From Patiria miniata (Eukaryota; Echinodermata; Asteroidea; Valvatida; Asterinidae): a DNA stretch of 64,000 bases. The position numbers were made by a program, and so were the translations under genes. The stretch covers positions 28,261,334-28,325,333 of the forward strand of contig NW_024037074.1 of assembly GCF_015706575.1 (NCBI RefSeq), given 5' to 3'. This document shows positions 47,891 to 59,119 of this stretch, piece by piece (the first letter of the stretch is position 1; every line of letters starts with the position of its first letter). The notes below the pieces were generated by a model that did not search any database, had not been told where the DNA came from, and worked only from the letters and a program-made list of their open reading frames with translations.

Positions 47891-49963
47891 CTAATGGGCT
47901 TTCGTAGATATCTAGGGTGCAATATGGCTGTGCAATATTATATCAAATCACACTGTTGCTATAGATGGACTATTCAGGGTCTAGGATTCAAGTTTGCTTG
48001 AAGATAATACTTAATATCGCAATCAAGTTACCTCATTCATCACTGCGCTTCTTGAAATTTAATGAGTCTCACAGACTTGGCAATTGCTTCCTTCGAGATA
48101 AATTTCACCTGGATGTGTGTCAGCTGTATTGGGTCCAGGTAGTAAGCATAGAGCTGTTGCGTACCCCAAACAGTAACTGCTGATGACAATCGACTCTCAA
48201 GCATTCGACGTCAAGTTTGCATGAAGATAAATTCGTTAACCCACTTGCGCTCGTGGAACACGGAATAATGTAGTGCGTCGGGTGGCATATGGGTCACAGC
48301 AGCATTGTATTGTTTCATATTTCAAGCGCACTCGTGGGATAACTAATTATCAGTGGCACCCCGGGGTGGGTAATTTTTGTTTTTCAATCTTCTACAGAAA
48401 TTTGAAAACAAACAAATTATGAGCCCCCCCCCCCCCACACACACACACACACACACCCACACACAGACTTGTTTCACATAAGTAGTGTGGACTTTCCTTT
48501 CTTTTCGTGTAGTTAAGGAACACCAGTGGAAAAACTCATTTTTCTCAAACTGTGAAAACTCTTTCAACCCAATTTTTTTTCTATGATTCCCTTTAGTGTT
48601 TCTCTTCATTCTGCTACAGATAAACCTAACCCAAAAATGCCTCTAAACCTGTTTTCCAGAAATGGGGAAACACTGTGTGGACGTGGGCAAGTCCACACAA
48701 CGTCGGTGCTACCTACATTATGTGGACGTGTTTTGTTCGGAAGTCCACACTGCGTATGTAAGACAAGCTCACAAACGCAAAATCCTTGGTGCGCCACTGC
48801 TGATAATTTATATTATGAGTCTGGTTATACCTCATCAGCCCTAAACATGAGACATTCCCAAACCAAGATTAATTTAAGTAGCTTTAGAAACAGAACAGTA
48901 AGTTGGATTTCTCAAGTAAAGTCTATAAACTGACTAATTTGTAACCTACCAACTGACACAAATAGTCATAAAGTTGTAAATTTTAAAGCCCCCAATTGAT
49001 TTTTAGTGGATTCTAATAGAAGAAGACATGCTCTATCAAGTCATTTTATTTTCGTTGATTTTCGGAATGATACATTAAATCATAAATTGGGTCAAAGGTC
49101 ACGATAACTTATTAAAGGTCAAGTGACTTCCTTTTCACAAAATTTAATTTTGACAAAAGTGATGATTTAAGCATGCAATTCTTAATATTTTGATACCAAA
49201 TTTGCATATATTCGATGAAAATTGACATGGTTTTGACATATTTCTGCCAAAGGGGTGGTATTTTACTCTAAAAATGTGTGCATTTATTGCTCATCAGGAC
49301 CTACAAGCACAGCAATTTTTACCAAAATCAGAAGACATGAGGTAAATAAGTGCGTTGGTCTGACATGGAAAGACCCATATACGTCGTGTACGCAAAGCAG
49401 AATTGGCAATCGTACATATGAATAATTAAATAGCCATAATTCCAAAACCCTTTGACCTACATTCATGAAATTTCTTGGGTATGTTAAGGAAGAGTTGTTC
49501 TATGCATGTGCTGAGTTTCAACATTTTTCGTCACTCGATCGATGGCCGTGATCTTGGGGGGGGGGGGTGGCGGAATCCGCCCCCCTCCCGGCTGAAAGAT
49601 TGTCAAAATAACCCGGCCCCTTTAGGGTTAACCGTCAATCGTAATTGCAAAAAAAAAAAACAATTGGATTGATTTTCAGTATTTTTTCTCCATTATCTTT
49701 TTATTTCCACATGGTGATTACTAAAATTAACTGGTCAATATATAAAAAACAAAATCTGTCTCTTTTTCGTGAGAGGCCGATTTTTGGGCGAGTGCTAAAA
49801 AGTTAATTCTTTCTGTCACTTAATAGACACTTAACAATAAATTGTTAAGTTCTGATATGCACGTTTCATGATTCCCTCCCTGACATTTAAAAAAGAAAAA
49901 ACTTTTCAAAACATCATGTCATTTTATACCTTATTTTAACACTGCCACATAATATCTTCAAGG

Positions 49964-50120
49964 GCGGATCAACAGAGTTTATTGCCGGGCGAAGTTTGTG
50001 CCGGGAGAAAGGGTGAGGGTGGAATGACACTCTCAATTGAATTTTTGGCTTTTTTGATAGATATTCGGTCACTGCCAGGGGAGGGCACCCCCTCCGCACC
50101 CCTAGAGCCACCACTGATCT
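49964..50120. mobile_element. Old MITE-like relic (unit D copy)
   Basis: Counterpart of 3424-3590 with CCCTAGAGCCACCACTGATC at the right. Confidence 0.37.
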
Positions 50121-50822
50121 GGCTAAAATGCCGATTTGTATTAAACATAAATGACTTAATTTGTGAAAATAAGCATGAAGTTGAATTCCCGAGCTGGACT
50201 GAATCTAAAGCACAATAAATTCAATGCAAATACGTCAATTGCCTACTTTTGTAAGCGTATAGTGAAGATAATCTGATCGGCGCTAACTTCAACTGGGTTT
50301 GAGAATGCTAACGGGTTTGTATGCGAATTTGAAAGAAAGTGTTCACACATTGAATGAGCAAGGTGTGAAATTGGACGGGAAAAACATATTTAAATGAAGA
50401 ATATGCTGTTTTAAAAACGCAGATAATTATGCTTTCAAAAATGATTCAATGAGTTACTAGTGCCTCAAAAATACACAGATTTTTTTTGGACAATGAATTT
50501 GAATAAATTGTAAAATGAATTTGATTAAAGGCTTTCATGCAAGCGTTTGAATCAATTTAATGTTGATTTCAGCGAGCATTCAGGATAAAAATGTCGCAAA
50601 GCGTCATTAAAACATGTTGCTTTTTCTGGGCGTATTCGGTCACGTAAATGCAAATAATCTTTGACCATTGTTTTTATTTGTGAATAATTGTTCCTGGTTT
50701 CGAATGATTATTGATCAAAGTGAAAAAAAAACCTCAAAATTGTATTAAAATCAATGATTAAAGTATTTCTTTCTTTACTCAAGCATAAACGTTACTAGTT
50801 TTCTTTGTTTATTATTTTTCAG

Positions 50823-50888
50823 CCTACAGTGAACTCCTTGATCTCTTCTTGGACCTGATCTTCAAGACTTCAAGACCGAACCATCGAG
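50823..50888 (+). other. Exon 2 (5' UTR) of C1q gene 4
   Basis: Acceptor ATTATTTTTCAG then CCTACAGTGAACTCCTTG, ending CCATCGAG before GTCGGT. It is two bases shorter than in units A-C inside the CTCCTTTTGATC run, which changes the frame of the upstream ORF passing through. Confidence 0.53.
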
Positions 50889-51162
50889 GTCGGTGTGATG
50901 ATGTTTAATTGATTCTATCATGATTCCATGGAAAGGGCATGCCGTCACATAACAAAAATAATGTAATTCGGTCTCCTTTCCAAACTTTTATCGGCGGGCA
51001 AAACAATAATACTAACAAGTGTTATCCCCTTGCTCTCGGATAGGCCACTGCCGACACATTCTCTGAATAATGATTCCTCAAAATTATGTCTCGTATACAA
51101 ATTCTTCAGTTTATGTAGTGATTTTGTTTGTAATATTAGGCCCTGTATTGTTTTCCTTTCAG

Positions 51163-51990
51163 ATGAAGATCTGCGTGGCCACCATTCTGTCAATCGCCCT
51201 CCTTCTGGGTAGCTCTGTCAAGCTCCGAGCTTCCGTTACGATGCCGGTTCCCTCGGATGGCGATGGTCCTGCGTCTCAGGTGTGTCAGCAGTGCTGCCAG
51301 GGACCTGCTGCAATACCTGGTATACCGGGTCTCCCTGGCACAGTAGGACCGATGGGGCCGTACGGTCAGCCGGGGTCAAAGGGCGATGCGGGTCAGCAAG
51401 GTGAGATTGGCCCATTTGGGCCTATGGGTGAGCGGGGAGCATCTGGGAACACTGGGTCTAAAGGTGACGATGGGATTGGTCTGCCCGGCAAGATAGGTCC
51501 GAGAGGGCTACCTGGTATTGTTGGAGGAACTGGGGAAATTGGTGTCAAAGGTCAGAAGGGTGAGCCAGGGGAGACACCAGACGACTCCAACAAGCGGGTG
51601 GCATTCACCGTGGTGAGGACGAGCAACTCGGATACATCTACGAGTCACGACACCCGTTTGCCCTTCCAGCAGGCCGAGACGCTTCTGCCGGGTACCAGCT
51701 TCGATCTCGAGACCGGCACGTTCACATGTAGTGTTCCGGGCACCTACGTATTTACGTTTTCTGTTCTCAAGTATAGCAACAGCGGAACCCTTTTCATCCA
51801 TCTTGTTAAAAACAGCTACAAGGTGATCACTACCCATGGTACATCAAATCAACTTGGTCAGTTGTCTGGTAGCGCGGTGCTGGTTCTGCAGCGAGGAGAC
51901 ACGGTGTTTGTTACCATGTCCGGTAGGGCGCAAAGTGGTACCACCTATCACTACACCTCATTCAGTGGCTTCCTCCTTTTCTCCGAATAA
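51163..51990 (+). CDS. Secreted collagen/C1q-domain protein, gene 4
   Basis: 275 residues, starting at the ATG directly after the acceptor TTTCCTTTCAG. The signal peptide is followed by RASVTMPVPSDGDG, where the other copies have TGPVP. The Cys cluster VCQQCC, a Gly-X-Y stalk with the same short interruption, and the C1q head follow. Head variation relative to the sisters is in SNSDTSTSHD, SGTLFIHLVKNSYK, THGTSNQLGQ and SGRAQSGTTYHY. The core FDLETGTFTCSVPGTYVFTF is unchanged. The frame is intact and the stop overlaps an AATAAA run. Confidence 0.92.
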   Translation: MKICVATILSIALLLGSSVKLRASVTMPVPSDGDGPASQVCQQCCQGPAAIPGIPGLPGTVGPMGPYGQPGSKGDAGQQGEIGPFGPMGERGASGNTGSKGDDGIGLPGKIGPRGLPGIVGGTGEIGVKGQKGEPGETPDDSNKRVAFTVVRTSNSDTSTSHDTRLPFQQAETLLPGTSFDLETGTFTCSVPGTYVFTFSVLKYSNSGTLFIHLVKNSYKVITTHGTSNQLGQLSGSAVLVLQRGDTVFVTMSGRAQSGTTYHYTSFSGFLLFSE

Positions 51991-51993
51991 ATA

Positions 51994-53585
51994 AATAATA
52001 AATAAATTAAATTAAATCACAACGCATAAATATTCAGGAGTAGTGCTGCATATTTTTTGTTTCGCTTTTCATTTTGCCAAAACAGTAACCAATGGATTAA
52101 AAGAAAAATGTTCAATGTCATGATAATAAGAAAGATAATTGATTCTTAATACTAAGCATTTTACATTAAAGTATAAAAACGCTTTACCAGACATCAAAAC
52201 TGCATAAAAACATTAATTAAAAAGAAGTTAAATATATGACTTTTTAAAAAGAAGGTTTTAGCGTGTAGCTGCGATTAAAAAAACATCCAAAATCATTATT
52301 TTTGTGCTCAAATAACGTGGAAGCAATAGCAATGAATTGAATGAAATCGGGTGATATCATTTATTTATCCTCGGAAAAGAAAAAAAACATGAGTTTCAGT
52401 TGCGCCACAGCTGACCAAGAACTCTCAAATTTCGTTAATACTTTTTTTTGTATTACATGTTATACATGTGTAATTCAGTTTTAGTTTTATGTTAAAAGTT
52501 GAGTTTCTAGAGCTTTCCTGATGACAAATATTAGTTGATAATGTAAATTATACATCTTAGGATACTGCTCTGTTTAACAGCTTAACTAATTTACAACACA
52601 GAAATTAGTCATTATGACATGTAATCAGTTTCGGATATAAAATACTCAAAAAACTGAATTTAAACACTTTATCTTTTAAAAATCAGGAAAGTAAAATTAC
52701 AGAGACATTTTGACCGTTTACTGAAGACAGTTAGTGAAATCGTTTGTCGTTGAACGAACAAAACCCAATGTGACTCTTGTGAATTTTTTTTTTATTAATT
52801 ACTCTAATCTGATGTGGTTATTGTTAACAATTATAATCGCTCTGATATTAAAATTTATTGCAAACAAAGTTTGTTAATTACTTGTATTTTTGTCTATTTA
52901 TTTTGGTTTTGACTTCTTAATTGGGGATCGTGAAAGGCTGGCTTAATATTGTTTGCGGGTGCGTGGGGTGGATGGTTAGTGGGTGTCTAGGGGGTAAGGG
53001 ATTGAAGATGGGGGGAGGCAAAATATGATGCCAAATGTTACTTATCTTTCAGTAATTAGACAAGAACAGTGAATAGCATCAAGACGATGGTGTAGTCTAC
53101 TTATCCCATTTACCCCATGGATTTTTAAGATGGTAATACATGTAGACAAAACAAAAATTAAATACCCCTCCCCCCCCTCCCGCCTTTCGATTTTGTAGAG
53201 TTGCCAGCTTGCTGGATGTCAGGTTCATATTTATTTGCCCCTCCAAAACCAGAAGCCCACCGACAGTGTTGTTCTGCATCCGCCTGTGAAGGGCAGGGTG
53301 TTCAGGTTGGCTTGGGTAAGCGTGATAGAGATTAATAGGTGGTTGCGTCCCGCGGGTTGGTGGGATATGGATGATAATGAGAGGGGGACCCTTGGTGAGA
53401 GAGGCTGAATAGGGTGAAAGTTGTACGATTCCCTTTAATACCCACATCAGCTTACAGACATCTTGTATGTGTTAGGGCCAGGGTCGACGACAAGTGCATG
53501 GGGGATGGATGTGGGGTGCGACACCTGATTAGTCAAAATGGTCGCTACAGTGGCTAATTGTCAGACGTAAACATTAAACAAGCGG
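51994..53585. other. 3' flank of gene 4 and spacer
   Basis: A shortened version of the unit spacer. The conserved block with the strong-context ATG (6018 in unit A) is deleted here near 52325. No gene is supported. Confidence 0.5.
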
Positions 53586-53589
53586 CCGG

Positions 53590-54286
53590 TGTGGACGGTA
53601 ATTCTGTCCCCCGGTAAAAGTGTCCGGGGGGACATAATTACCTAGGTAAAAGTGTCCCCCCTGTCCCGTTAATTCTGTCCCCCTCCAGGTAATTCTGTCC
53701 CCTCCGGTTAATTCTGTCCCCCCTGGTTTTGCACGCGTAAGTTGTTATATTGATGTTATTATAATGAATTCAGCGCACAGGGTACACATTTTTAGATTTT
53801 TCCACCCTTCATCAATGATTATCAAAATGAAATTAACGTTTAGATGTTAATCAACCGATCTATGTTTCTGCAAGAAGGCACGCGTAGTAATACTCAACCT
53901 ATCGCTAGCGCGCGCACGCCCTCCGTAGGTGCGGTACACTCGCACGCACGCCCACCATGCAAATCGCTCGCTCCCGAACGAAGTCGTCATCAAAACGGGA
54001 GTTGTGCTTTGCCGTAAGCACCATTCCCGAATTTAGCAAGGCGCCGCGCAAAAAAGTTAATAACTTTACTAATATACAGTCTGGGTGCTAGACTTGTGAC
54101 GTTGCACGGGGACACATTTACCGTAGGGGGGGGGGAACACATTTTAACGTCGTGCAGGAGGACAGATTTACCTAGAGGGGGACAGGTTTAGGGTAAAAGT
54201 GTCCCCCCGGACAGATTTACCGGGTCACGACCCGATAAATCTGTCCGGGGGGACACATTTGAGGGGGGACAGAATTACCTGCCACA
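53590..54286. mobile_element. Ginger-like non-autonomous DNA element
   Basis: 697 bp with ends TGTGG..GGTAATTCTGTCCCC and the inverse, flanked by CCGG (53586-53589 and 54287-54290). Unit A has CCAG at the empty site (GGCGGCCAGCTCC). TGT...ACA ends with a 4-bp duplication fit the Ginger group; that is an inference. Inside are many repeated GGTAATTCTGTCCCC and GGTAAAAGTGTCC words on both strands. Confidence 0.6.
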
Positions 54287-54290
54287 CCGG

Positions 54291-55399
54291 CTCCTCATGC
54301 CGAACGGTGTGGTCCTGTCCTCATTGAACAGCGCCCCCTGTCATCGTGAGTGTGCCCTGCAGGTTAACTGTACTGTCCTCCTTAAGCCTCCCCCGCAATT
54401 TTCAAATATCCATTGGCAGATTTATATCGGTACAAAACAACTTACTGTACGTTCCCATCGTGGTAAAACATCGGTAAATATATGCCTGAACCCATCCACG
54501 AGCTCGTCCATAAAAGTCATACCCTTAAAATGTCCTATAATTATAGAGAGTTCTGAGAGCCATGAAATTGGGAAATTGAATAGATATGGCAACTGAACCT
54601 TTGCCCCTGGACTTGGGGATTCTTATTCTGAGCATTTTGGATGCAACTTGGCTCGAAAGTGGCGCTATTTTGCAATGTTGTGGAGGGATCGTTTTTCAAG
54701 ATACTTTTCCGCATTGGGGAAATAGGGGTCGTCTTCTTTGGGTGAGAATATCTCGAAAAGTCAATGGCAGCTCAACCCACCAAAAAAATGAAAAAAAAAA
54801 AAAAAAACATACATGTATGTTGATCATCATTTTTCTGTGCAGATAATACCTACATAGTGTGAGCTAGTTCTAAGAAATTTGGTCCAGTGATTTGTCATGA
54901 TGACTGTGCTACATTATGATATTAATTATTCAGGAGAAACTGTCAAACAATGAAAACAATATTCATAAATACCTGAGACAGTTTACGCATTCCTATTGGT
55001 CGAGAGCCCGTCGCGTTGCCGGTCTTAAACGGATGATAAAGACATGAATAGCTGGTATCATCGCTTTTCCAGTGTCACATGAAATTTGGACTCCTATGAA
55101 ATCCGGTGCCTTTTTAACGTTTCATTGGTTGAACGTTCAAATTCCTACCAGTGAATCAGTATTTCATGGTCCGAAATTCACACTTCACCAGCCCAGCTGC
55201 GTTTTGCGCGACATCGCGCAGTATGCGCGACGCGCACGCCAATGTCCCTATAGGGTAATGAGATGTCGAGGGGCATTCCATATTATAGCCAGAGGGGTGT
55301 TTCGTAAAACATAATGTAAAATTGTTGAACAAAATGGTTGGCAACGTCTAGTTTTTGACATTTTTTTTTTATTTTTGGACCGAAAAGGTATTTAAGAGT
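54291..55399. other. Spacer of unit D
   Basis: Follows unit A spacer (GTTCTGAGAGCC, GCATTTTGGATGCAA, GGAGGGATCGTTTT) up to about 54965, then leaves it for an inserted stretch to about 55555 that includes a 152-bp hairpin. No gene is supported. Confidence 0.45.
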
Positions 55400-55551
55400 G
55401 GGAATAAATGTGTGTTCGGTCGGTATTAAAACTCTGTTTAAGACCGGTTTGAGTCTGGATGGCTTCGCCTCGGGTAATTTTCGCCCATCCAGACTCAAAC
55501 CGGTCTTAAACGGAGTGTTATTATACCTCCCAAACACACACATTTATTCCC
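55400..55551. mobile_element. 152-bp near-perfect hairpin MITE
   Basis: GGGAATAAATGTGTGTT..GACCGGTTTGAGTC pairs with its inverse at the right end through about 65 bp, leaving a loop of about 20 bases (CTTCGCCTCGGGTAATTTTC). It is part of a roughly 590-bp stretch absent from the matching place in unit A. The target duplication is unclear. Confidence 0.65.
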
Positions 55552-55852
55552 TTAATAATGACCGAAACAAATATAGCATCTTAAACGCGAAAAATACAGA
55601 CCGAATGAAAACAGAAAGTCAACGTCCAAGAAATGACACACCCGTTTTTTGGGGGGGCCGGGCAATAACCCAAGCCTGCCAGGCCCAGATGATGATGTGT
55701 CTGATATATGTTACTCTAAAGGAGAATCTATTTCACGAGAAACCGTCAAACAACAACTTTTTCGTGAAAGGGCGCGCTAAATAAAACTAGTGTTAAGTTT
55801 CCATCAATAGAGGGCGCGCCTCATAAATAGTGTTCTCCACAAAGCATCAACT

Positions 55853-56483
55853 TAAGGGCAAGTTCGCGCAAGGACTATAGTTAGCCATTGTTCGACTAAA
55901 GCTTGCCCGAACTCTGTCTATACTAGTCAACGATGGTTGATTACGCTAGTCGACAATTTGGAACCAACCTAGGGCCAAGTTCGCGCAAGGACTATAGTTG
56001 ACCAATGGTTAACTAACGTTTGCCCGAACTCTGTCTAGTCGACGATGGTTGACTACGCTAGTCGACTATTTGGAACAAGCCTACTGGGGTTGGTTGCTTC
56101 GCTGGTAACCAATAGCCGCGCGCATTCATAACGCTAGCAGGGAGCCAGGATCCAGAAGTTTTGCGATGACATTTTGACCAGCGTTTGACTAGAGACGTTC
56201 GCACGTTGCTATCAGTGCGCAGGCGTAAGGTACGTCACAAATCAACCACTAGTCGACCAATGGTCCTTGCCCGAACTTGGCCCTAATGGGGCTGGTTGCA
56301 TCGCTGGTAACCATAGCCGCGCGCATTCATAACGTACAGCAGGGAGCCGGGATCCAGACGATTTGCGATGACAATTTGACCAGCGTTTGACTAGAGACGT
56401 TCGCACGTTGCTATCAGTGCGCAGGCGTAAGGTACGTCACAAATCAACCACTAGTCGACTAATGGTCCTTGCCCGAACTTGGC
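55853..56483. mobile_element. MITE with both halves tandemly doubled
   Basis: Left module AGGGCAAGTTCGCGCAAGG (55854-55968) is repeated at 55969-56082. Right module, ending CCTTGCCCGAACTTGGCC (56083-56284), is repeated at 56285-56483. Left and right ends are inverted relative to each other, so the order is left-left-right-right. Many TAGTCGAC words occur. Coordinates are to within a few bases; family unassigned. Confidence 0.6.
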
Positions 56484-56804
56484 CACGGATGCTGCAATAT
56501 TGAGCAAAAAGAACAAACTCGTTTTTCGAGAAACAACTCAAGAAATACAAGATGTATCACATTGAAATTTCGTGCACCGATTTTCCACGATGTGTCACAA
56601 GAGGAGTTTGAATTTCAAGAGAAACTGTTGAACAATAAGGCAAATAGGACGGCAACAATGTACTGTGTTTTAAACGCGAAAACTCCACGTTGACTAATTC
56701 CATTCGGATTGTATTGTTGTCCGCTTAAAACCGTTGTTACGGTCATATTAGCTTCATTCTTTGCCGGATTCTTATGAAATTAAATCTCGTAATGTTAAAC
56801 ATAA

Positions 56805-57170
56805 GGCCAAAAAAAAAAGTCTCCGGTTTCTGGTATGCGCGCGCGTTGCCGTAGCCATGCGCGTCGGCAAAATGAAAAAAGTGTGTTTTTTTTTCAATGA
56901 AAGATGATGTCTCAAAACCGCCAAACTCACTGGTTTGACTGGAATCATGCTGCTGCACAATTTTAACGTGTTTTTAGATTGGGTTATGGTCGAGAATAAT
57001 TTTTATGTGGCCTCTCTGGACTGCCATATATTTGCACTAAGTTTAGTCGGGCACCATTTGCAGTCATCAGCCGACATTTGAAGCAAAAAAATCAGGTTAA
57101 AAAAAGCCGCGTCGCCGCACCACTTTTTGGGCAAGCTCCATACCAGAAACCGGAGACTTTTTTTTTGGCC
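56805..57170. mobile_element. PIF/Harbinger-like MITE, copy 2
   Basis: Same family as 26738-27061 in opposite orientation. Ends GGCCAAAAAAAAAAGTCTCC and the inverse, with TAA on each side (56802-56804 and 57171-57173). No transposase. Confidence 0.72.
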
Positions 57171-57639
57171 TAAAGACAAATCAGTGAACGAAAATTCAAT
57201 TTCATACATCATGTATTTCTTGAGAAGTTGCCCCTCAAAAATCAGTGGTAGAGATCGAGACCAGTATTTATGTGGCGCGCCGTCTATACTGAAAGAAAAT
57301 TAAAGTACGCATTGGTGCGAAACCACTAGTTGTGCACACGTACCGGAAAATAAATTGGCCTTAAGGCGCCGAGCTCACGGGATTTTTAGAGGGGAAAATA
57401 GCTAAACTAGCTGTCATGGTTGTCATCAGCAGAAACTAAATTGAGAGCAGTGGCGGCAAGTTCGATCGCTGACTATGACAAATATTATAGATGATTTTAT
57501 TTTCTTTTTGTGTAGTAAATTAGCCCTGTACATGCTCTTTTACAGTATTTGAACGAATAAGTGTATTATTTTGTTTCACTTATGCACATCCCAGCAAAAG
57601 CAAAGACATTCCCCTCTACGATAATGGCTGATACATACG

Positions 57640-58110
57640 AAAACCCATTAGCGCCACTGCAAGTACATATGTTGTGGACTATTTAATTCGTTATTAAGGA
57701 TTACTAATTCGTTATAACGGATTATTAATTCGTTATTACGGATTATTTAATTCGTTATTACGGATTACTAATTCGTTATTACGGATTATTTAATTCGTTA
57801 TTACGGATAATTAATTCGTTATTACGGATTATTAATTCGTTATTACGGATTATTAATTCGTTATTACGGATTATTAATTCGTTATTACGGATTATTAATT
57901 CGTTATTACGGATTATTTAATTCGTTATTACGGATTATTAATTCGTTATTACGGATTAATTTATTCGTTATTACGGATTATTTAATTCGTTATTACGGAT
58001 TACTAATTCGTTATTACGGATTATTAATTCGTTATTACGGATTATTAATTCGTTATTACGAATTACTCATACGTTCTGAGTCATTACTCGGCAAGTATGG
58101 CACAGGAGTG
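57640..58110 (+). repeat. Stand-alone TTATTACGGATTATTAATTCG array
   Basis: Same left flank (ACGAAAACCCATTAGCGCC) and right flank (ACTCATACGTTCTGAGTC..GGCACAGGAGTGC) as the left arm and centre inside 45798-49627. It has about nineteen units, but no inverted partner here. It is half of that foldback structure. Confidence 0.85.
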
Positions 58111-58129
58111 CGAGCGTTTCATTCGGTGC

Positions 58130-58680
58130 CGGTGTCGTGCCAAAAACCGTCCGGTGCCAAATAGTGTCCGCTGAGCATGCGCAGTGGGCGCCAGACACTA
58201 TTTGGCATGTAATACATGCCAAATAGTGTCCGATGCCAAATAGAGTCCGGGCGGCGGGCGCCGTCGTTCCAACACAAGGGCGCACGTACGTCCTGCCGGA
58301 CACTTATTTGGCAGGAAAAATCGGACTGTATTTTGCAAAGGTGAATCGGAAAATATTTGGCAGGGCGGGGAATCAGACAATATTTGTTGGCAGGAAAAAT
58401 CGGACTATATTTAGCAGGGAAAATCGGACAGTATTTTGCAAGGGGGAATCGGACAATATTTGGCAGGGGGAATCGGACAGTATTTAGCAGGAAAAATCGG
58501 ATATTTGTTTCGCAGGGAAATCGGACAGTATTTGGCAGGGGGGAATCAGATAGTATTTAGCAGGAAATATTGGACAGTATTTGGCAGGAAAATCGGACAA
58601 TATTATTTTGGCAGGGGGGAAAGGACAGTTTTTGGCAGGAAAAATCGTGCGTACTGCACTGCACGCCAAACAGGTGAACT
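58130..58680. repeat. Minisatellite built on CGGACAGTATTTGGCAGG
   Basis: From 58310, about fifteen degenerate 22-25-bp units with AATCGGACA..ATTT.GCAGG. Just before it (58140-58260) the word occurs in inverted orientation (GCCAAATAGTGTCCG) several times. The open frames crossing it (for example 58233-58487) are repetitive artefacts. Confidence 0.8.
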
Positions 58681-59119
58681 GACGCGAAAAAAAAAACACA
58701 CAAACATTTTGCACAAATATAATTTTGTTTAACTATTAGGGAAACCAAGTAAATAGTTATCACAGATAACAAGGAAAACGTTAAAACAGATTGTAAAAAG
58801 CAAATTCAGGTGAAAGAAATCTTATCTATACGACGTCTTGACAGCTCGTAACAGGGCCTAATGCCTCTATTTTGCAGTGGAGCGTAGGCGTCCATTTTCA
58901 AAATGGCGATTGGCTTCAGGCCTGCTTTTAGAGGTGATCATCTTTGATCACCTAGATGATTGAACCCCAGAAAATTGAACAGAAAATGAAGGATGATGAA
59001 AAAATCTTTAATTTGATGTACGTCTTGAACAGTCCTCAGAGAGTTATTACCTGAATTCCTGAAGTGGGGACATAAAACTTGCATTGGGGTCTATTGGAAT
59101 GTATTACATTCCAATGTAT
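58681..59119. other. Unassigned spacer
   Basis: No similarity to other parts of the window and no supported gene. It contains the palindrome GTGATCATCTTTGATCAC and a repeated ATTGGAATGTATTACATTCCAATG stretch. Confidence 0.4.

Larger units (their letters stand above)
45798..49627. mobile_element. 3.83-kb piggyBac-type foldback element with nested inverted repeats
   Basis: Flanked by TTAA (45794-45797 and 49628-49631); unit A shows the single site GCGTTAACCGTC (near 3120). Termini are CCCTAAAGGGGCCGGG. Outer arms (to about 46660 and from about 48785) are inverted copies of each other. A second inverted pair (46800-46955 and 48200-48358) lies inside, and a third (about 47066-47345 and 47640-47907) carries minisatellites in opposite orientation. 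Extra sequence at 48440-48780 exists only on the right. No transposase frame is visible. It reads either as one foldback element or as elements inserted into each other. Confidence 0.78.
43815..50822. other. Intron 1 of gene 4
   Basis: Unit copy of intron 1 extended by the 3.83-kb foldback element at 45798-49627. A 170-base piece present in unit A (2768-2938) is missing near 45600. No exon is supported inside. Confidence 0.58.

Noticed and set aside
58233-58732. Several open frames over the CGGACAGTATTTGGCAGG array
   Set aside because: They are repeat-derived, present in several frames at once, with no start context or domain.
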